Source: Saprospiraceae bacterium
GTDB taxonomy: Bacteria > Bacteroidota > Bacteroidia > Chitinophagales > Saprospiraceae
Assembly (NCBI GenBank): GCA_016719615.1
Contig: JADJYQ010000007.1
Location: 248,001-312,000, forward strand
Direction: 5' to 3'
Length of the DNA stretch: 64,000 nucleotides
Position 1 is the first letter of the stretch. The number at the start of each line of letters is the position of its first letter. Positions 63,148-64,000 of this stretch are shown one piece after another. Under the pieces are notes generated by a model. It was not told the origin of the DNA. It searched no databases and saw nothing but the letters and a program-made list of their open reading frames with translations. The position numbers and the translations under genes are program-made.

Positions 63148-63607
63148 TTATTTAAGTACAAATCTCTTAATTGAAAAATCATCAAAATAAACCCAATCTT
63201 CCTTCGGATTAAACAAATACATTTCTAACATCTCACCTGCCTGAGACGAATCAATTTCGAACTGTAGTTGTAAGCGCTCCCAGTCCCCCTCTTTTTGGAT
63301 CACCTCACTTTTGTTATAATAGATATTTTTATCTGGAATGGCAGCGACCATGTTTCTCATGATAAGCACGCGCATAAACATTCAATAGAATAAGAGTTAG
63401 CGTTGAGGATATGGCATGGGGCTTAAAAAAACTCAGCTGATGTTGATAATAATTCAATGCTAGTGAAGCACAATCTGATTGTCTCCATTTGTGTACTGAT
63501 TGTGGACGCATTCGTATGATCTCATGATATTGGTAATAATAGCAAACCGTCAACAATACTGCTATAAAAACAGCGCAGTTGAGGATAGATGAAGAAGTTT
63601 GTTTCAT
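63148..63607 (-). pseudogene. Remnant of a membrane glycosyltransferase with a large internal deletion
   Basis: From 63607 a normal start (MKQTSSSILNCAVFIAVLLTVCYYYQYHEIIRMRPQSVHKWRQSDCASLALNYYQ) resembles the front of Bacteroidota GT-C proteins of about 500 residues, but after some 65 residues the frame degenerates and ends at 63329. In another frame, 63381-63148 encodes what looks like the end of such a protein (EGDWERLQLQFEIDSS, KEDWVYFDDFSIKRF). The middle is missing. I read this as one gene reduced to its two ends. Confidence 0.65.
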
Positions 63608-63616
63608 CCGATATTA

Positions 63617-64000
63617 CTATTCCACAAATAAAACCAAACCCTTTAAATAATTGCCTTCAGGATGAAATAAATTGACCGGATGATCCGGGGCTTGGGTCAA
63701 TTTGTGTACAACGCGGATGTTTCTGCCTGATTCTATTCCTGCGGAAACAATGGTATTGTAAAATAAGTCTTCACCAACGACCTGCGAACACGAAAAAGTA
63801 AATAGGATACCACCACTTTGTATTTTTTTCATGGCAAGATGGTTCAATCGCTTATAGGCCTGCACCGCATGATGCCTTTTGTCAAGCGTTTTTGCGAAAG
63901 CTGGTGGATCTAATACGATCATATCAAAATGATCGGATGGTATTCTTTTCAAATAATCATAGACGTCTTCACAAATTTCAGTGTGCAATTGTCTGTTCGG
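63617..64000 (-). CDS. Class I SAM-dependent rRNA methyltransferase (RlmI-like), 5' end outside window
   Basis: The frame is open to the window edge; 127 residues of the C-terminal part are visible. They include the catalytic-loop motif IVLDPPAFAKT, then LNHLAMKKIQSGGILFTFSCSQVVG and the end HPVNLFHPEGNYLKGLVLFVE, which match the RlmI/YccW type that methylates a cytosine of 23S rRNA. The N-terminal PUA domain should lie outside the window. The first Met-like codon (TTG at 63988) is not the true start. Confidence 0.88.
   Translation of the reverse strand, partial: PNRQLHTEICEDVYDYLKRIPSDHFDMIVLDPPAFAKTLDKRHHAVQAYKRLNHLAMKKIQSGGILFTFSCSQVVGEDLFYNTIVSAGIESGRNIRVVHKLTQAPDHPVNLFHPEGNYLKGLVLFVE

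Overview
The window looks like a chromosomal segment of a Bacteroidota bacterium, probably near Saprospiria or Chitinophagia (phylum is well supported, class is a guess). The evidence is: C-terminal domains of the type IX secretion kind on secreted proteins; a fused ccoNO gene in a cbb3 oxidase operon; a Bat (aerotolerance) operon; DUF4286, DUF3109 and eukaryote-like citrate synthase genes; Bacteroidota promoter -7 boxes (TAnnTTTG) instead of sigma70 boxes; no Shine-Dalgarno sites; and low GC. I found no complete rRNA or tRNA gene and no CRISPR array.

Layout. 1-4.4 kb: two tandem TPR proteins on the minus strand, the complete one ending in a CHAT (caspase-like) protease domain. 4.7-17.7 kb: a mixed block with a frameshifted DUF2911 protein, a steroid-reductase-like membrane protein, a large secreted PhoX-like protein with three internal repeats, a BNR-type secreted protein, a GNAT/nitrilase pair with a mutated nucleophile, an OsmC protein, an orphan peptide-binding lipoprotein and a sugar epimerase. 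17.7-26.9 kb: the complete cbb3 oxidase locus read on the minus strand (copper ATPase ccoI, then ccoS-ccoNO-ccoQ-ccoP-ccoG-ccoH-safE), including a 57-aa ccoQ. 27-30.2 kb: an outer-membrane gene and a DUF4286 gene split by a hicBA cassette lying between perfect 45-bp repeats, then a RelB/RelE-type module. 30.8-35.8 kb: a secreted M4-like metallopeptidase whose 5' end carries an octanucleotide tract, followed by a tandemly duplicated array of beta-barrel genes and a pseudogene copy of the peptidase tail. 35.9-39 kb: glycosyltransferase, frameshifted OmpH/Skp, asnS. 39.8-49.4 kb: the Bat operon (moxR, DUF3298, DUF58, an unnamed bat membrane gene, batA, batB, batC, a short batD-like gene, batD) with many 4-base ATGA overlaps. 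49.4-54.5 kb: small secreted proteins, a thioredoxin protein, a class III aminotransferase and a REP-associated (RAYT) transposase element with hairpin ends. 54.6-64 kb: metH, small membrane protein, DUF3109, gltA-gcvH-vanZ, a GT-C protein, a wrecked glycosyltransferase and the 3' part of an rRNA methyltransferase.

Most interesting observations: (i) a non-autonomous-looking hicBA cassette that duplicated 45 bp of a gene end; (ii) a 16-bp palindrome, ACTAAC-N4-GTTAGT, that recurs far more often than chance, often inside genes; (iii) an (CCTTTACG)8 tract placed so that losing one unit would join an upstream ATG to the peptidase signal peptide, a candidate phase switch; (iv) the RAYT element with its palindromes; (v) the peptidase-tail/beta-barrel duplication with a tRNA D-arm remnant at its edge. 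Four single-base frameshifts, mostly in short homopolymers, mean assembly error must be considered for every broken gene here.
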